From NCBI GenBank assembly GCA_030537855.1, contig JAUNVD010000004.1, forward strand, positions 1-64,000: a stretch of 64,000 bases of DNA. Reading direction: 5' to 3'. The translations under genes were made by a program, and so were the position numbers. The stretch comes from Tissierellia bacterium (lineage in GTDB: Bacteria; Bacillota; Clostridia; Tissierellales; Peptoniphilaceae). The stretch's first letter is position 1, and each line of letters opens with the position of its first letter. Below the pieces are notes generated by a model that was given only the letters and a program-made list of their open reading frames with translations, ran no database searches and was not told the DNA's origin. Below are positions 1-8,614 of this stretch, piece after piece.

Positions 1-2
1 AA

Positions 3-626
3 TATATTCCTCATCATCATATAAATGTAGCTTCACTGGATTGTGATTTTATGGTTTTTTCCGGTCACAAAATGTATTCTCCTATGGGTATTGGCGTACT
101 TTGGGGAAGAGAAGAAATCCTAAATCAAATGGAGCCCTTTAATTTAGGAGGGGATATGATTGAATATGTTTATGAAGATTATGCAACATATTTACCTTCA
201 CCTCAAAGATTTGAAGGAGGGACCCCAAATGTAGGAGGTGCTGTGGCTTTCGCAGAAGCTATAAGATTTATAGAAAGTATTGGCATCGATGATATTAGAA
301 AATACGAAGAAAAACTTACTAACTACTGTTATGATGAATTATCTCATATGAATGATCTTGAAGTATACACCACCTCTCACCCTAATCGAGGTCCATTGGT
401 GTCTTTTAATTTTAAGAAAATTCATCCCCATGATGTGGCATCTATATTAGATCAATATGGAATTGCTATACGCTCAGGCCATCATTGTGCTCAACCTTTA
501 CATCGTTACTTAGGATGTCATTTTTCCTGTCGTGCAAGTTTTGCTTTCTATAATACCATTGAGGAAGTGGAATTTTTTATAGAGCATTTAGATCAGGTTA
601 GGAGGTATATGGGTTTTGGATCTTAA
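3..626 (+). CDS. sufS: Cysteine desulfurase SufS, C-terminal part (5' end outside window)
   Basis: The PLP-dependent enzyme takes sulfur from cysteine and passes it as persulfide to the Fe-S scaffold SufU. The frame is open from base 3, before the first ATG at 51, so the gene is cut by the window edge. Visible are the PLP-lysine motif FSGHKMY (about base 57-77), the catalytic-cysteine motif SGHHCAQPLHRYLG (about 474-513) and the following CRASFAFYNT, all typical of group II desulfurases. It overlaps sufU by 11 bases, which implies translational coupling. About 205 of roughly 400 residues are present. The family call is very secure. Confidence 0.95.
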   Translation, partial: YIPHHHINVASLDCDFMVFSGHKMYSPMGIGVLWGREEILNQMEPFNLGGDMIEYVYEDYATYLPSPQRFEGGTPNVGGAVAFAEAIRFIESIGIDDIRKYEEKLTNYCYDELSHMNDLEVYTTSHPNRGPLVSFNFKKIHPHDVASILDQYGIAIRSGHHCAQPLHRYLGCHFSCRASFAFYNTIEEVEFFIEHLDQVRRYMGFGS

Positions 627-1068
627 AGATATTTATACAGAACTTATTTTGGAAGAAAGTCGAAATCCTAGAAATCGACGTCATTTAGAAGATCCTTCTA
701 TGGTGGAGTTAGGTCATAATCCAAGTTGTGGAGATGAAATAACATTAGAGATTAAACTAGAGGGAGATACATTAACAGATATTTCCTATAATGGTCATGG
801 TTGTGCTATTTCCCAAGCTTCAACTTCTATAATGTGTGATTTAACAAGAAAAAAAACAAAAGAAGAGACTTTGTATCTTTGTCATCTTTTTTTAGGGATG
901 GTTAAGGGAGAAATCGAGACGGAAGAGGAATTGGAAGTTTTAGAAGATGGAATGGTTTTTCAAAATATGAAAAATTTACCTGCAAGAATAAAATGTGCCG
1001 TTCTTCCATGGTATACTCTAAAAAATATGTTGGAATCAGGAAACACAAGTGAAAGTTTTCGTCAATAA
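616..1068 (+). CDS. sufU: Fe-S cluster scaffold / sulfurtransferase SufU
   Basis: SufU (150 residues, like the Bacillus protein of about 147) accepts sulfur from SufS through a zinc-bound cysteine and takes part in cytosolic Fe-S assembly. The zinc ligands are visible: Cys38 and Asp40 in PSCGDEI, Cys63 in GHGCAISQAS, and Cys127 in RIKCAVLPW. The start is TTG at 616, placed about 10 bases after AGGAGG (600-605) inside the end of sufS; no ATG start in this frame would keep the N-terminal part. Together with sufS it forms the end of a suf operon whose earlier genes lie left of the window. Confidence 0.93.
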   Translation: MDLKDIYTELILEESRNPRNRRHLEDPSMVELGHNPSCGDEITLEIKLEGDTLTDISYNGHGCAISQASTSIMCDLTRKKTKEETLYLCHLFLGMVKGEIETEEELEVLEDGMVFQNMKNLPARIKCAVLPWYTLKNMLESGNTSESFRQ

Positions 1069-1100
1069 AAAATGTGTCAGGGATTTCTGACACATTTTTT
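1067..1100. terminator. Bidirectional intrinsic terminator between sufU and the flavodoxin-like gene
   Basis: A 14-bp perfect stem (left arm 1067-1080, right arm 1087-1100) has a 6-base loop and carries A and T runs at its two ends. It can end transcription from both converging genes. Confidence 0.9.
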
Positions 1101-1587
1101 ATTTGGAAAAGAGCTCGAAAGCTTTTTTTCCCATTCTTTGGCCATAGATTATAAAATTTTCCTTTTGTTCTTCTAAATCCTTAGCTAAAGCTGCTGGTCC
1201 TAAGTGTATGAAGGGACGACCATTTGCGGCACCTCCTGAATATGGTAACATACCAAAAACAAGTTCATGTCTTATAATTTCCTGTAGGGCAATGGATATC
1301 CCACCATGTAAGTAATCTGCGGTGACAAATGCTCCACCAAGTTTATCTTTCAATCCAAAAGTTCTAGCTTCCCTTTGTAAAAAAGTGGTCATTGGAAGGG
1401 CAAGACCTGCCACATATACAGGACTACCAAAAATAATACATGTAGAATCCTTAATATTATCTAGATTCAGAGAGTCTATACTCATAGTCTTTACGTCCAT
1501 TCCCACATTTTTCATACCTTCTTCAATATATTCTCCTACTATCTTTGTATGACCTGTTTGAGAATAATAAATAATGGAACTTAACAT
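1099..1587 (-). CDS. Flavodoxin-like FMN-binding protein (NAD(P)H-dependent reductase type)
   Basis: This small soluble flavoprotein has 162 residues. The N-terminal loop YYSQTGHT matches the flavodoxin FMN-phosphate loop; GSPVYVAG (about 54-61) and GGAFVTADYLHGG (about 84-96) fit the two isoalloxazine-binding loops of the WrbA/flavodoxin fold. It presumably carries electrons or reduces quinone-like compounds; the partner is unknown. The ATG at 1587 is preceded by AGGAGGTG. It is a single gene, convergent with sufU. It is distinct from classical flavodoxin, but a long-chain flavodoxin role cannot be excluded. Confidence 0.8.
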   Translation of the reverse strand: MLSSIIYYSQTGHTKIVGEYIEEGMKNVGMDVKTMSIDSLNLDNIKDSTCIIFGSPVYVAGLALPMTTFLQREARTFGLKDKLGGAFVTADYLHGGISIALQEIIRHELVFGMLPYSGGAANGRPFIHLGPAALAKDLEEQKENFIIYGQRMGKKAFELFSK

Positions 1588-1722
1588 AGAACACCTCCTA
1601 GTATTATTATCTTAAATTTATAAAAAAGAACAATATTTTTTCTTTTTACCATGAAACTGTAATATTTTTGCAATGTAAGGACTTTTAAGATTTGATATAC
1701 TAAAGAAAGATGAGGTGATACC

Positions 1723-2367
1723 ATGAAAAGAAAAGATATAATTGTAATCCTAACTTTTCTTTGGATTTTCTTTTATAGTACCTCTTCCATGGCAAAGGAT
1801 TTTACAGATACACAAGGACATTGGGCAGAACCATATATCTTAAAATTAAAAAATGAAAAAATTTTAAATGGATATGAAGATAATACTTTTCGTCCTAACA
1901 ACCCTATTAGTCGTGTGGAATTCTATACAATGGTTAATAAATTTGTAGGACTGGAAAAAACTTATACGGTAACCTTTACCGATGTAGATCCTCGAGATTG
2001 GTTTTATTATGAAGTAGCTAAGGGGATTAAAGCTGGTTATTTAATTCCAACCACTGGAAAGTTAAATCCAAATGTAGAAATGACAAGGGAAGAAGGATTG
2101 GAAATTCTAGAATACTTTTACGATTTCCCTAAGAATAAAAAGAAAGACTATCCTTTTGAGGACTGGAAAGAAGTAAGTTCTTCTAGACATAAGGCTGTAG
2201 GCTCTTTTATTGATATTGGTATTCTAAAAGGAGATGGGAAATATTTAAAACCTAAAGATCCTATAACAAGAGGTGAAATCTCAAAAATACTCTATTTATT
2301 ATTAGAGTCTCAAGGTAGACCAAAAGTAAAAAGTATTGTAGATTCAAATATTATATTTGGCACATAA
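1723..2367 (+). CDS. Secreted S-layer-homology (SLH) domain protein, small
   Basis: The protein has 214 residues. A signal peptide (Lys-rich start, hydrophobic stretch, cleavage near SSMAKD, residue 24-25) is followed by three SLH repeats (about 26-75, 83-135 and 140-195). Each repeat carries a version of the TRAE-like binding motif: SRVE, TREE and TRGE. SLH domains bind pyruvylated cell-wall polymer, so the protein should sit on the wall. There is almost nothing beyond the repeats, so it may act only as an anchor or S-layer filler. The ATG at 1723 follows GATGAGGTGATACC. It is a monocistron closed by its own terminator. Confidence 0.88.
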   Translation: MKRKDIIVILTFLWIFFYSTSSMAKDFTDTQGHWAEPYILKLKNEKILNGYEDNTFRPNNPISRVEFYTMVNKFVGLEKTYTVTFTDVDPRDWFYYEVAKGIKAGYLIPTTGKLNPNVEMTREEGLEILEYFYDFPKNKKKDYPFEDWKEVSSSRHKAVGSFIDIGILKGDGKYLKPKDPITRGEISKILYLLLESQGRPKVKSIVDSNIIFGT

Positions 2368-2398
2368 AAACACGAGTCCTAAAGACTCGTGTTTTTAT
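2364..2398. terminator. Bidirectional terminator
   Basis: A perfect 15-bp stem (2364-2378 with 2384-2398) with a 5-base loop and A/T runs lies between the convergent SLH and RDD genes. Confidence 0.92.
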
Positions 2399-2991
2399 GA
2401 TACCATTTGAACATGTCGGATAAGTTCTTCCATTTCCACCTTGATAACCGTAGTATCTGAAAGCATATCACCGATATGCTGTTTTTTTGGAGCGAATGCT
2501 GCAATAATATAGAGAATCATTACTTTTTGTAGGATATAACGACTGAAAAATTCCCTTGTGAGTACATCCCACCAAGTCAATTCATGATGACGTAAAGATA
2601 CAACCTTTAAACCTAAAAGCATCTTTCCTAAGGTTTGCCCTTGGTTTAGTTTTGTCATTAAAACAAAATATAATAGTAAAACAAATATAGAAAGGACTTC
2701 ATAACCAAAGGATAATGGGGACAGTTTAAGCTTTATTGGGCTTAATAAAATTCCTCGAAGTGCAGATACTACCAATAAATCAAAGATAAATGCAATTAAA
2801 CGAATCCAAAACCCTGCATATATAAATTCATCCCAGTTCCCATATTCTTCATGAATCCTATCTGCTTTTTCTTTTGGTTGTCCAAATCCAATATCTTTAT
2901 AAATAGAATCATTTGAGGTAGATGGATGTTCTAAACCTTGTAATTCTTCTTTAACTTCAAGTTCTTGTTCTTCTCTAGGTACTTCATTCAT
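2395..2991 (-). CDS. RDD family membrane protein
   Basis: This protein of about 198 residues starts with an acidic cytosolic segment. It is followed by an RDD domain with about three membrane segments: FWIRLIAFIFDLLVV carries the Arg-Asp signature, then a second hydrophobic stretch, then GQTLGKMLLGLKVV, the typical family motif. The ATG at 2991 overlaps the sppA stop as ATGAATGA and has GGTGGTGA upstream. An upstream in-frame start would begin inside sppA and is less likely. RDD proteins have been linked to ion transport and to membrane proteostasis; coupling to sppA suggests the latter here (inference). Confidence 0.85.
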   Translation of the reverse strand: MNEVPREEQELEVKEELQGLEHPSTSNDSIYKDIGFGQPKEKADRIHEEYGNWDEFIYAGFWIRLIAFIFDLLVVSALRGILLSPIKLKLSPLSFGYEVLSIFVLLLYFVLMTKLNQGQTLGKMLLGLKVVSLRHHELTWWDVLTREFFSRYILQKVMILYIIAAFAPKKQHIGDMLSDTTVIKVEMEELIRHVQMVS

Positions 2992-4036
2992 AAAGGTCAC
3001 CACCAAGTATATACATAGCCCTTGGACTTGAGTTTTCATGATATAAATCTAAGGCATTAACGAGACGACTAACTGGATCTTTTCCAACTTGTAATTTTGA
3101 CAATAAAATATTGGTGAAAGGATTCATATTAAAGGATTCCATCATAAAGATTTCAGGATCATCTACCCCGATTTCTTTAGAAAGTCCAGCAATTGCTTCT
3201 TCGTAGTATCCTAACTCGTCAACTAAACCATTTTCCACAGCTTGTTCCCCATCGTAAATTCTACCATCTGCTAATTGGAGAACCTTTTGACGATCCATCC
3301 CCCGTCCTTTTTCAACAACAGTTACAAATCTTTGGTAGGCAGAGTCAATATAATTTTGAAAAATTTCTTTTTCTTCTTCTGTTGCTGGTCTTGATGAAGA
3401 CCCCATGTCCTTATTCGGTCCCGATTTATAAACTTGAGACTGGATTCCCAGCTTCTCATATAAACCAGTAAGATTCATTCCATCCATAATTACTCCTATA
3501 GAACCAGTTGTGGTTTCTGGAGAAGCATAAATTTTATCTGCAGGAGCAGAAATATAATAACCTCCACTAGCAGCTACAGAACCCATAAGAGAATAAATGG
3601 GAATATGAAATTCTTCTTGAATTTCAGTAATTGCTTTGTATAATTGAGCAGATTCGTAAACTCCACCACCTGGAGAATCAACATCTAAAAGAATTCCTTT
3701 GATCGTTGGGTCATCAGCTACTTGATGTAAAGTATCTAAGACCATTCCATGGTCGTAACTACTACCTCCAATGATAGAAGAATCTCCTTGGGCAATAACC
3801 CCATGGATGGGAATCACTAAAATTCTGTTCTTTTTGTCTGTTCCTGATATTACATTTTCCGTTAATTCATGGGGATTAAAAAAATCACTCAATAAATTTT
3901 TAGATTTATCTTCACTCATGGATGTAAGAAGATTTTTTTGTATAGATCCAGAAATTCCGGACATAACAAATAAGATTACTGCAATCCCAACAGCGATCCA
4001 TCTTTTTTGATCTGAATATTTTTTACTTTCTTTCAT
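2984..4036 (-). CDS. sppA: Signal peptide peptidase SppA
   Basis: This membrane-anchored serine protease degrades leftover signal peptides. The product has 350 residues. One N-terminal membrane helix (about 13-28) precedes a ClpP-like domain with SPGGGVYES (121-129). The nucleophile is Ser157 in MGSVAASGGYY and the general base Lys209 in SGPNKD, 52 residues apart, as I recall for the Bacillus enzyme (Ser147/Lys199). The ATG at 4036 follows GGAGGGTTCT; an in-frame TTG four codons upstream overlaps that site and is rejected. It is co-transcribed with the downstream RDD gene, with an 8-base overlap. Confidence 0.93.
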   Translation of the reverse strand: MKESKKYSDQKRWIAVGIAVILFVMSGISGSIQKNLLTSMSEDKSKNLLSDFFNPHELTENVISGTDKKNRILVIPIHGVIAQGDSSIIGGSSYDHGMVLDTLHQVADDPTIKGILLDVDSPGGGVYESAQLYKAITEIQEEFHIPIYSLMGSVAASGGYYISAPADKIYASPETTTGSIGVIMDGMNLTGLYEKLGIQSQVYKSGPNKDMGSSSRPATEEEKEIFQNYIDSAYQRFVTVVEKGRGMDRQKVLQLADGRIYDGEQAVENGLVDELGYYEEAIAGLSKEIGVDDPEIFMMESFNMNPFTNILLSKLQVGKDPVSRLVNALDLYHENSSPRAMYILGGDLYE

Positions 4037-4209
4037 AGAACCCTCCAAATCTAGTATATTAACAAATCACATTATAACATAGAAAGAGTATGAGAAAATA
4101 GTTTCTTACTTATCCTTCTAGAAAAAAGATGAAAAAGAAAGGGGAATCAAGTATAATAAAACTTAGTAAAAGAGAAAGAAAGGGCTTTAAAAAGGGAAAA
4201 GGAGAAAAT

Positions 4210-5610
4210 ATGCTTACTCCAAATTTACAAGGAAATAGTCAAACACCACTCTATGAACAATTATATATTTATATTAAAGAAGAGATTGAAAAAGGTCATT
4301 TAAAAACAGGAGATAAACTTCCATCGAAACGAACATTAGCTGCACATTTAAATATTGCTATTAATACAATAACCACAGCTTATGAACAATTAGTTGATGA
4401 AGGTTATATTAAGTCCTATGAACGAAAAGGATATTTTGTTGAAAATCTTGATGGTACATTTATTTCTACAAAAGATCCTGTATTTTCATCTGAACTAGAA
4501 GAAGATAACAAAGTATATCGTTTTGACTTTTCCTTTAACAAAGTTGATTATCAAGGATTCCCCTATGTAACTTGGGGGAAATTAGCTAAGAATGTTATGG
4601 CAAGGAAAAATAATGATTTGATTAATTATATGGACCCACAAGGAAGTATATTTTTAAGAAGAGAAATTGCAAACTATTTAAGAGATGCAAGGGGTCTTAC
4701 CATATCTCCCTCTCGAATCATCATATCTTCTGGAACAGAATATTTATTTCAAATTATTTTTGCTCTACTACCAGAAAAAGATATTTTTGGGGTGGAAAAT
4801 CCTGGATACGAAAGAATCAATGGTATGTTTCAAGGAAGTAATCGGAAATGTGTTCCTATTTCTTTAGACGAATCGGGAATGAAAGTAGATCAGCTAGAAA
4901 AATCAAAGGCAAAAGTGGCTTCAGTTACTCCATCTCACCAATTTCCAACAGGTGTTATTATGCCACTTCCAAGAAGGATGGAACTATTAAAATGGGCATC
5001 TGAAAAGGAAGGTCGCTATATTATTGAAGATGACTACGATTCAGAATTTAGATATAGTGGAAAACCCATTCCTCCTTTAAAGAACTTTGATATGGACGAT
5101 GTAGTGATATATATTGGCTCCTTTTCTAAATCTGTATTTCCAGGTCTTCGTATTTCCTACATGGTTTTGCCAGGAAACCTAATGCAGGAATTTTTAAGTA
5201 GACTTGCTTTTTTCCAATGTCCTGTTTCAGTTCCAACACAAGAAGTTCTTGCAAAGTTTATTGCTGGAGGATATTTTGAACGCCATTTAAATCGTATGAG
5301 AAAAAACTATAAAAGAAAGAGGGAAATATTAGTACAAGCTTGTGAAAAAGAGTTCCCTCAAGGAAAAATCTTAGGAGAAGATGCTGGACTTCATCTTTTA
5401 TTAGAACTAGAAGAAACTTGGGATGAAGGAGAGATTATAAAAGTCTTGGAAAAAGGTGGTATTCTTGTTCATGGATTACACGAATACTATATTACTGAGG
5501 AAAAAAATAAGAAACCAACCTTGGTTTTAGGATTTGGAAATTTAGAGGATATGGAAATTACAAGAGCTGTTGCTGTATTAGCAGACGAAATACAAAAGCA
5601 AAGGAAATAG
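4210..5610 (+). CDS. MocR-type transcriptional regulator (GntR HTH plus aminotransferase domain)
   Basis: The protein has 466 residues. The N-terminal winged helix (about 10-80; TPLYEQLYIYIKEEI and LPSKRTLAAHLNI) is GntR type. The rest is a fold-type I aminotransferase domain with IEDDYDSEFRYSG and the PLP-lysine motif GSFSKSVFPGLRISY. Members sense PLP or an amino compound and control vitamin B6, GABA or taurine genes; no such gene is adjacent, so the target is unknown. The start at 4210 has AAGGAG six bases upstream; an in-frame ATG at 4129 lacks a site and would add a Lys-rich tail. It is probably the first gene of an operon with the next three. Confidence 0.9.
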   Translation: MLTPNLQGNSQTPLYEQLYIYIKEEIEKGHLKTGDKLPSKRTLAAHLNIAINTITTAYEQLVDEGYIKSYERKGYFVENLDGTFISTKDPVFSSELEEDNKVYRFDFSFNKVDYQGFPYVTWGKLAKNVMARKNNDLINYMDPQGSIFLRREIANYLRDARGLTISPSRIIISSGTEYLFQIIFALLPEKDIFGVENPGYERINGMFQGSNRKCVPISLDESGMKVDQLEKSKAKVASVTPSHQFPTGVIMPLPRRMELLKWASEKEGRYIIEDDYDSEFRYSGKPIPPLKNFDMDDVVIYIGSFSKSVFPGLRISYMVLPGNLMQEFLSRLAFFQCPVSVPTQEVLAKFIAGGYFERHLNRMRKNYKRKREILVQACEKEFPQGKILGEDAGLHLLLELEETWDEGEIIKVLEKGGILVHGLHEYYITEEKNKKPTLVLGFGNLEDMEITRAVAVLADEIQKQRK

Positions 5611-5623
5611 AACGGGAGTGACA

Positions 5624-6682
5624 ATGAAGAAAAGAGTTTTCATTCGACTTGGTCTTCTAGTTTTTGTCTTATTACTAATATACTATGGTTTTCGAAGGAT
5701 AAAAGCACCGGTAAAGAAGACAACAGAACTAAAAAAACAAATAACATGGGAAACAGACATTGAAAAAGCAAAAATTATCAAAGATCGAATTCTATTTTGG
5801 GATGGAGATTATCTAGTAAGTCTAGATACTGATGGTGTTGTAAAAGATAAAGTGGATCATATGAAGGAAAATTTAGTACCCTTTTTTACGGAGCAATATT
5901 GTTTTTTATATGATAGTCAGATGAATAAATTATATCAATATGACGGAAAAGCTACTTTGAAAAATACGATGGATATAGAAGGGGAACTATACAATGTTCT
6001 AGAACAGGAAGGTAATATTATCTTACATTGTAAAAGGGAAGAAGGAGAGATTCTTTATGCCCTAACGGGAAAAGGAGAACTTGATGGATTTTTTAAAACA
6101 GAAGATTTTATTCTTTCCTTTGATGTGAAAAATCCTTTTGATGATTATGTGGTGTCTGAACTTTCTACTTCTGCTGCAGGATATAAATCTAGAGTTTATG
6201 TGAAAAAAGGTGACCTTAAAAAATATGACTACCCTTCAGAAGTGATAATGGCAGTTTCTAAGGATAAAGATATCTATGTTCTTACAGAAAAAACCTTATA
6301 TCGTCTAACAGGTACAGAAACGATAAAAAAAGAAGTTCCTTTAACGACTGCTATATTGGTTCATAAAGATAAGATATATTTGTTACACAGTGGAATATTA
6401 TCAACCTACAATAAAGATTTGAAAGAAGAAGATAAAAAAGTACTTGCTGCAAATTTAGATCAATTAATGTGGATCAATGGATCCCTTTATGGAAAAGGTA
6501 AAGGAGATTTAGGAGGCCAATTGTTAACAGAAAGTGAATTTTATGCAAAGCTTGGCCCACAAATGGAAGAAATGGATATTTCAGGTGATTTTGTGATTTC
6601 CAAAAGAGAACATGAGCTATTTATATTTAAATTGGTAAATGAAAAAGAAGAAACTAATGAAGGAGGACAAGAAAATCAATGA
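5624..6682 (+). CDS. Membrane-anchored extracytoplasmic protein, DUF5711-like
   Basis: The product has 352 residues. One N-terminal membrane helix (about 5-22) is followed by about 320 residues rich in short beta-type repeats with recurring aromatic and Asp/Gly motifs (ILFWDGDYLVSLDTDG, YVLTEKTLYRLTG), suggesting an outside beta-propeller. Clostridial DUF5711 proteins look like this; I assign the family only tentatively and the function is unknown. The ATG at 5624 has GGGAG upstream; an in-frame GTG at 5618 overlaps that site. It lies 13 bases after the MocR gene, and its stop overlaps the MscS start by 4 bases, so it may act with the channel. Confidence 0.65.
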   Translation: MKKRVFIRLGLLVFVLLLIYYGFRRIKAPVKKTTELKKQITWETDIEKAKIIKDRILFWDGDYLVSLDTDGVVKDKVDHMKENLVPFFTEQYCFLYDSQMNKLYQYDGKATLKNTMDIEGELYNVLEQEGNIILHCKREEGEILYALTGKGELDGFFKTEDFILSFDVKNPFDDYVVSELSTSAAGYKSRVYVKKGDLKKYDYPSEVIMAVSKDKDIYVLTEKTLYRLTGTETIKKEVPLTTAILVHKDKIYLLHSGILSTYNKDLKEEDKKVLAANLDQLMWINGSLYGKGKGDLGGQLLTESEFYAKLGPQMEEMDISGDFVISKREHELFIFKLVNEKEETNEGGQENQ

Positions 6683-7506
6683 GTATATGGAAGGAATATA
6701 TTTATCGAGAAGGTGGAGGGTTAACTGCCCTTGGTAAAATCGGAAGTATTATCCTTGTCATTCTCTTAATACGAATTTTTGTGGCCATTATAAATAAAAT
6801 AATTTCAAAAAGTATCTATACCACCCAAATGAGTAAACTTACAGAAAAAAATCGTATTATTACAATTACTGAGTTAGTGAAAAATATTATTACTTATACT
6901 GGATTTTTTATTGGGTTTCTTATGATACTGGATATAATGGGGATATCTCCTCAAACGATTTTAGCCACTGCAGGAATAGGTTCTTTGGCGGTTGGAATTG
7001 GAGCCCAGTCCCTGATTCGTGATTTGATTAATGGTTTCTTTATTATCTTTGAAGATCAATACTCAGTAGGGGATTTAGTAAAAATTGAAGATTGGGAAGG
7101 AAGAGTAGAGGAACTTGGGATTCGAGTTACCAAATTACGAGGATTTGATGGTAAGCTGATAATCATTCCTAACGGAAACATTAAAGTAGTCACCAATTAC
7201 CAAAGAGGAAGTATGCGAGCGAGAATTGACTATCCCGTCCACCGAGATATTGATCCAGATATGGTATTGACTCTTTTGGAAAAAATAGTTGCTCCTTTTC
7301 GAGAAGAAGCAAAAGTGTTACAAGGTCCAGATATTTGGGGGATTACGGAAAATACAGAAAACAGCTATATTGTAACTATTGTAGCTTATGCAGCACAAGG
7401 AGATCAATACGGTCTAGAACGAGAATTACGTAAAAAAATTACCCAAGAATTTAAACAAAAAGGTATTACCGGACCAAATAAAATGGTAGAAATGGTAACA
7501 CCTTAA
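6679..7506 (+). CDS. mscS: Small-conductance mechanosensitive channel, MscS family
   Basis: The product has 275 residues, close to E. coli MscS (286). It shows three membrane segments (about 18-38, 60-85 and 90-115). The pore helix has the Gly/Ala-rich pattern ATAGIGSLAVGIGAQSLIRD and is followed by INGFFIIFEDQYSVGDLVKI, the start of the beta domain. The protein opens under membrane tension to release solutes during osmotic downshock. Its ATG overlaps the previous stop (ATGA). An MscS gene followed by DUF951 is a pairing I know from other Bacillota, which supports the operon call. Confidence 0.92.
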   Translation: MSIWKEYIYREGGGLTALGKIGSIILVILLIRIFVAIINKIISKSIYTTQMSKLTEKNRIITITELVKNIITYTGFFIGFLMILDIMGISPQTILATAGIGSLAVGIGAQSLIRDLINGFFIIFEDQYSVGDLVKIEDWEGRVEELGIRVTKLRGFDGKLIIIPNGNIKVVTNYQRGSMRARIDYPVHRDIDPDMVLTLLEKIVAPFREEAKVLQGPDIWGITENTENSYIVTIVAYAAQGDQYGLERELRKKITQEFKQKGITGPNKMVEMVTP

Positions 7507-7532
7507 ACTGTATAGACAGAAAGGAGGAGACA

Positions 7533-7760
7533 ATGATTCTCTATTATGAAGTTGGTGATATTGTAACATTGAAAAAAGGCCATCCTTGTGGAGAAAATCA
7601 ATGGGAAATATTGCGAACAGGGGTAGATATTAAATTAAGATGTGAAGGATGCCAACGAACCATTTGGCTCCCTAGGCCAGAATTTGAAAAAAGAGTTCGA
7701 AAAATTATGGAAAATGGAAAATTTATAAGTATTGTTCATCATAAGAAAAAAGAAGATTAG
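7533..7760 (+). CDS. DUF951 family protein
   Basis: This 75-residue basic protein has the features of DUF951: VGDIVTLKKGHPCGENQW near the N-terminus, then RCEGCQRTIWLPRPEFEKRV. The Cys pattern (one Cys in HPCG, then CEGC) could bind a metal, but this is inference. The function is not established. The ATG at 7533 follows AAAGGAGGAGACA. It lies 26 bases after mscS and is the last gene before a strong terminator. Confidence 0.88.
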   Translation: MILYYEVGDIVTLKKGHPCGENQWEILRTGVDIKLRCEGCQRTIWLPRPEFEKRVRKIMENGKFISIVHHKKKED

Positions 7761-7813
7761 AAAAAGGTGGTGTTGCAACATGAATATTATCATTTAGCAA
7801 TACCACTTTTTTT
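7761..7813 (+). terminator. Intrinsic terminator after the DUF951 gene
   Basis: The left arm 7761-7776 pairs with 7797-7813. The core GTGGTGTTGC/GCAATACCAC has one G-U pair and ends in seven T. It starts directly after the stop codon. Confidence 0.9.
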
Positions 7814-8411
7814 ATTGGCAACTTTAAAATATGTAACCAATCAACAATTGTATAAAAACGTCAAGGAATCAAGATTGTTTCTCTATTTACAATCTAATAA
7901 GGTAGCTCTTACTTAGACAAAATAGTATATTATGGATCAATAAGGACTTCAAATTACCTTGGAGAAATAATAATCCTTATCTTTATAGATTTACTTTTAA
8001 CAAAAAATGAAAGTATCATATTACAAAGAAACATGAATTGAAAGAAAAGAATAGCTATAACTTCCACTAAACTAGGATAGGAACCACATATTCAACAATA
8101 CAGTTAAATAATATAAATGGTACAGAAAAAATTTCTAGATTTTTAAGTGTATAATCTAGAAAAAACATTTTAGAATAACATTTAAATATATAAAGAAAGC
8201 ATATGAAAATAAAAAACTTTATGAAGAGATATAAAAATGAAAGAATATAATGATTCGAATCAAATTATATATCAAGTTCTCTTTAAGTGATGGAAAGGAT
8301 TTCCTAAAGGTATTTTTATCATGCAATTATTTATCACGATATCATCAAAATAAGGAAACTGAAACTATTTTTAAAGTTTTTGAAAAAACCTGAAGAAATA
8401 CAAATTTTCTT
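7814..8411. other. About 600 bp without a recognisable gene
   Basis: This stretch is very AT-rich with stops in all frames. I find no coding segment that resembles a known protein. One inverted repeat is visible (TTTCTAGAT/ATCTAGAAA, around 8138-8162). It may be decayed sequence; nothing can be assigned. Confidence 0.5.
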
Positions 8412-8439
8412 TTGTAATTATTTTAAAATAGGTTATAAT
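8412..8439 (+). promoter_or_regulatory. Promoter for nhaC
   Basis: The -35 is TTGTAA (8412-8417) and the -10 is TATAAT (8434-8439), with a 16-base spacer. This gives a 5' leader of about 170 nt before nhaC. Confidence 0.65.
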
Positions 8440-8461
8440 AGTATTGAGCATTGATAAAGGA

Positions 8462-8568
8462 CTCACAATCTTTTTTCGTTGTGAGGGTTCTTTGAAAACA
8501 TTTTTTTAACCTTGAGCAAGTTAAAAAAAGTTCAAAAACCAATACGAAATTTTTACCACAGATTTCGT
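8462..8568 (+). promoter_or_regulatory. Structured 5' leader of nhaC (three stem-loops)
   Basis: Three consecutive inverted repeats fill the leader: CTCACAA/TTGTGAG (8462-8485), TTTTTTTAAC/GTTAAAAAAA (8501-8529, perfect 10 bp) and ACGAAAT/ATTTCGT (8544-8568). I do not recognise lysine, Na+ or c-di-AMP riboswitch consensus parts. It could be a leader regulator or simply stabilising hairpins. Confidence 0.4.
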
Positions 8569-8614
8569 AGTTTGTTCGACATCAAAGCGTTGAAAGTTTA
8601 TTTAGGAGGAGAGT

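Noticed and set aside
4129-4209. Longer start for the MocR gene
   Set aside because: The first 27 codons are Lys/Glu-rich, lie ahead of a clear AAGGAG site at the later ATG, and do not belong to the GntR domain.
7814-8411. Hidden gene or mobile-element remnant
   Set aside because: No frame of useful length, no transposase-like motif and no terminal repeats with target duplication were found.
8440-8614. Lysine riboswitch before nhaC
   Set aside because: The leader lacks the conserved lysine-riboswitch segments; only three simple hairpins are visible.
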